Shown one piece after another: positions 6,386 through 8,045 of a stretch of DNA of 8,045 nt. The DNA is from Oscillospiraceae bacterium (lineage in GTDB: Bacteria > Bacillota > Clostridia > Oscillospirales > Acutalibacteraceae), in contig CADBMQ010000109.1 of the NCBI GenBank assembly GCA_902795765.1, forward strand, positions 1-8,045, read 5' to 3'. The first letter of the stretch is position 1; the number at the start of each line of letters is the position of its first letter. The notes under the pieces are model-generated. The model had not been told where the DNA came from and made no database searches. It saw only the letters and a program-made list of their open reading frames with translations. Both the position numbers and the translations under genes were made by a program.

Positions 6386-7027
6386 TTAGTTGATTTTGTT
6401 TTCATTCTCGGTCAACTTATAGCTGAATGTCATCAGACTATCGTTCAAGTGGACGCTGACCACAGGAATATCGGGATATTTATGATTTATATCATAGTGG
6501 CTGAAATTCCAAAATCCTTTAATTCCATAATTTACAAGTTGATCTACTATTGCAGGTGCTGCCTCCTGAGGAATACACAAAATTGCAGCCTCAGGACGAT
6601 TTTCGCTGCAAAATTCATCAAGCACCGAAATTTGACGAACAGGAACTCCACGAATTATCTGCCCTGCTATCGTTTCTTTGCTATCAAAAATTCCGACAAG
6701 CGAAAAACCAAGTTGCTCAAACGGCATATGCGAAACAATCGCTCTACCAAGATTACCTGCACCTATGAGAATGGCTTTTTTCTTCTCATTAAGTCCGAGA
6801 ATATCGCCGATTTCCCCATAAAGTTGCTCTACATTGTATCCGTAGCCTTGCTGACCAAAGCCACCAAAGCAATTAAGGTCTTGTCTTATTTGCGATGCCG
6901 TAAAACCCATTCTCTCGGCAAGTTCTCTTGAAGATATGCGTACAACCCCTTTTGAACGCAACGAGCCAAGAAAACGGTAGTATCTCGGTAATCGTTTAAT
7001 TACCGAAACCGGTACCGGTTTAGACAT
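6386..7027 (-). CDS. rex: Redox-sensing transcriptional repressor Rex
   Basis: Cytosolic homodimeric repressor that reads the NADH/NAD+ ratio: it binds operators when NADH is low and lets go when NADH binds. The 213 residues match the family's length of about 210. The N-terminal winged helix (about 1-75) has the recognition-helix segment TASQIRQDLNCFGGFG (43-58) and GYGYNV (61-66). The Rossmann domain has GAGNLG (89-94) and Asp115 at the end of the second strand (GIFDS), the usual sign of NAD(H) over NADP(H). The C-terminal helix (about 193-208) for domain-swapped dimerisation is present. The start ATG 7027 has AAAGGA 10 bases upstream and a run of six G in between. It lies 23 bases after an isocitrate dehydrogenase-type gene with no room for its own promoter in the gap, so it is probably co-transcribed with it. 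A Rex-like operator stands at 3752-3769. Confidence 0.97.
   Translation of the reverse strand: MSKPVPVSVIKRLPRYYRFLGSLRSKGVVRISSRELAERMGFTASQIRQDLNCFGGFGQQGYGYNVEQLYGEIGDILGLNEKKKAILIGAGNLGRAIVSHMPFEQLGFSLVGIFDSKETIAGQIIRGVPVRQISVLDEFCSENRPEAAILCIPQEAAPAIVDQLVNYGIKGFWNFSHYDINHKYPDIPVVSVHLNDSLMTFSYKLTENENKIN
7006..7021. repeat. Perfect 16-bp palindrome inside the rex start region
   Basis: AAACCGGTACCGGTTT covers rex codons 3-7, three bases after the ATG-TCT. It could fold in the mRNA as a 6-bp stem with a GTAC loop close to the start codon. It arises from the coding of Lys-Pro-Val-Pro-Val with CCG GTA CCG GTT. The palindrome is seen; any effect on translation, or use as a protein-binding site, is speculation. 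Confidence 0.45.
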
Positions 7028-7050
7028 AGTCCCCCCATCCTTTCAATTGC

Positions 7051-8045
7051 TTATTGCTGTGAAGCGAATTTCTCCACAGTTTCCATAATGTAATCACCGA
7101 ATTCACCGCAAGTGCAACCTGTATTTCTTCCTGTTACGGTGAGACGCTTTTCTTCGAGTGTGCAGAAGTCGAGTGCTTTTTCAAGCAAATCTGCCTCACG
7201 CTGATAGCCAATGTGCGAAAGCATAAGAACTGTTGCACGGAGCATCGAGCAAGGATCTGCATAATTTTCTCTGCCCTCTTCAATCATACGCAAGCCCGAG
7301 CCGTGAATTGCCTCAAACATTGCATAACGTGTGCCGAGGTTGGCACTACCTGCTGTACCTACACCGCCTTGGAACTCTGCTGCTTCGTCGGTGATAATAT
7401 CGCCATAAAGGTTCGGCAAAACGAACACCTTAAAGTCACGACGACGCTTTTCGTCAACGAGTTTTGCAGTTGTGATGTCAATATACCAGTCATCTGTTTC
7501 GATTTCAGGATACTCTTTGCCGATATTTTGGCACAACTCCAAGAACTTACCATCGGTAGTCTTAACAACGTTTGCCTTTGTGATAATCGATACTTTGCCC
7601 TTGTCGTTGTTACGAGCGTACTCATAAGCCATGCGAGCAATTCTTTCTGTACCCTGTGTTGTTGTAACAGTAAAGTCAACTGCGAGATCGTCAGTTACAT
7701 TGCAACCGTCTGAACCGAGTGTGTATGCACCTTCGGTGTTCTCACGGAAGAATGTCCAGTCGATTCCCTGCTCGGGAACTTTTACAGGACGAACATTTGC
7801 GAAAAGGTCGAGTTCCTTACGCATTGCTACATTTGCACTCTCAACATTCGGCCACGGATCGCCCTTACGAGGTGTAGTTGTCGGGCCTTTGAGAATAACA
7901 TGACACTCTTTAAGCTCTGCAAGTACATCGTCGGGAATTGCCTTGTTACATTCAACACGGCGTTCAATTGTAAGACCGTCAATATAACGGATTTCAACCT
8001 TACCCGACTCTACCTTATCTTTGAGCAAAAACTCCAAAACACGAG
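7051..8045 (-). CDS. icd: Isocitrate dehydrogenase-type enzyme, C-terminal part (N-terminus beyond window)
   Basis: Beta-decarboxylating dehydrogenase of the isocitrate/isopropylmalate family, probably converting isocitrate to 2-oxoglutarate with NAD(P)+. The frame is open to the right edge, so the N-terminus is missing; 330 residues are visible. Counting from the first complete codon, the isocitrate-dehydrogenase pattern is present: Ser69-x-Asn71-x3-Arg75, Arg85 and Arg100 (FREN) for substrate, Tyr107, Lys156 (ITKANVV) as catalytic pair, and metal-binding aspartates Asp189, Asp215 and Asp219 (NLYGDIITDEAA). The SxN arrangement favours isocitrate over isopropylmalate. The cofactor loop reads HGSGLRM (from 247): Arg252 stands where NADP enzymes have Lys and NAD enzymes often Asp, so the cofactor is uncertain but not clearly NAD. 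A CTC cysteine pair (Cys310, Cys312) lies near the C-terminus. It is followed by rex after 23 bases. The TTG at 8037 is an internal codon rather than a supported start. Confidence 0.88.
   Translation of the reverse strand, partial: RVLEFLLKDKVESGKVEIRYIDGLTIERRVECNKAIPDDVLAELKECHVILKGPTTTPRKGDPWPNVESANVAMRKELDLFANVRPVKVPEQGIDWTFFRENTEGAYTLGSDGCNVTDDLAVDFTVTTTQGTERIARMAYEYARNNDKGKVSIITKANVVKTTDGKFLELCQNIGKEYPEIETDDWYIDITTAKLVDEKRRRDFKVFVLPNLYGDIITDEAAEFQGGVGTAGSANLGTRYAMFEAIHGSGLRMIEEGRENYADPCSMLRATVLMLSHIGYQREADLLEKALDFCTLEEKRLTVTGRNTGCTCGEFGDYIMETVEKFASQQ

Noticed and set aside
6383..6931. A 182-codon open frame on the plus strand.
   Set aside because: It lies entirely antisense to rex, whose motifs are intact. 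Its translation is low-complexity with no recognisable domain, and no convincing ribosome-binding site precedes it.
6998..7036. A 12-codon micro-ORF on the minus strand (starting in GGATGGGG, ending TAA) overlapping the rex start.
   Set aside because: Its ATG overlaps the end of the Shine-Dalgarno sequence with no spacing, and it has no independent evidence; likely chance.
1..8045. CRISPR arrays, insertion sequences, tRNA/rRNA genes, prophage or defence genes.
   Set aside because: No regularly spaced repeats, transposase or integrase motifs or tRNA-like structures were seen; all coding space is explained by housekeeping and metabolic genes.

Overview
The window looks like chromosomal DNA from a low- to mid-GC anaerobic Firmicute, most likely a clostridial lineage near the Oscillospiraceae/Ruminococcaceae. 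This rests on the protein types: a clostridial-type Rex, the paired ACT (UPF0237) and UPF0210/DUF711 genes, a DapL-like aminotransferase, strong Shine-Dalgarno sites and Firmicute-style promoters and terminators. The genus is inference. No mobile element, CRISPR array or RNA gene was seen.

Layout, left to right. Positions 1-1236 (minus) hold the N-terminal 412 residues of aspartyl-tRNA synthetase (aspS, cut by the window edge), with its own promoter at 1293-1321. Positions 1349-3679 (minus) are a two-gene operon: a consensus promoter, mnmA (tRNA 2-thiouridylase), a class I/II PLP aminotransferase and a terminator. Back-to-back with mnmA, positions 3733-5475 (plus) hold a second operon: promoter, small ACT-domain protein, UPF0210/DUF711 ('PFL family') protein, terminator. 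Positions 5478-8045 (minus) are a four-gene tandem run: isocitrate dehydrogenase-type enzyme (5' end outside the window), rex, a small uncharacterised protein, and a six-helix membrane protein, closed by a terminator facing the previous one.

The most interesting connection joins two of these blocks. The ACT-DUF711 promoter carries a perfect 18-bp palindrome, TTGTTATTATAATAACAA, over its -10 box. It fits the clostridial Rex operator pattern (TTGTTAA-N4-TTAACAA) except at two symmetrical positions, and the rex gene itself lies about 3.3 kb away in the same window. This suggests that the poorly understood ACT/DUF711 pair is repressed by Rex and induced when NADH/NAD+ is high. The mnmA promoter has a different perfect palindrome over its -10 box, a candidate operator for an unknown regulator.

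Rex is apparently co-transcribed with an NAD(P)-dependent dehydrogenase and two uncharacterised genes, which makes those two candidates for redox-linked functions. No gene-free stretch exceeds 300 bases. The three larger gaps (1237-1379, 3620-3794, 5438-5516) are accounted for by promoters, palindromes and terminators.
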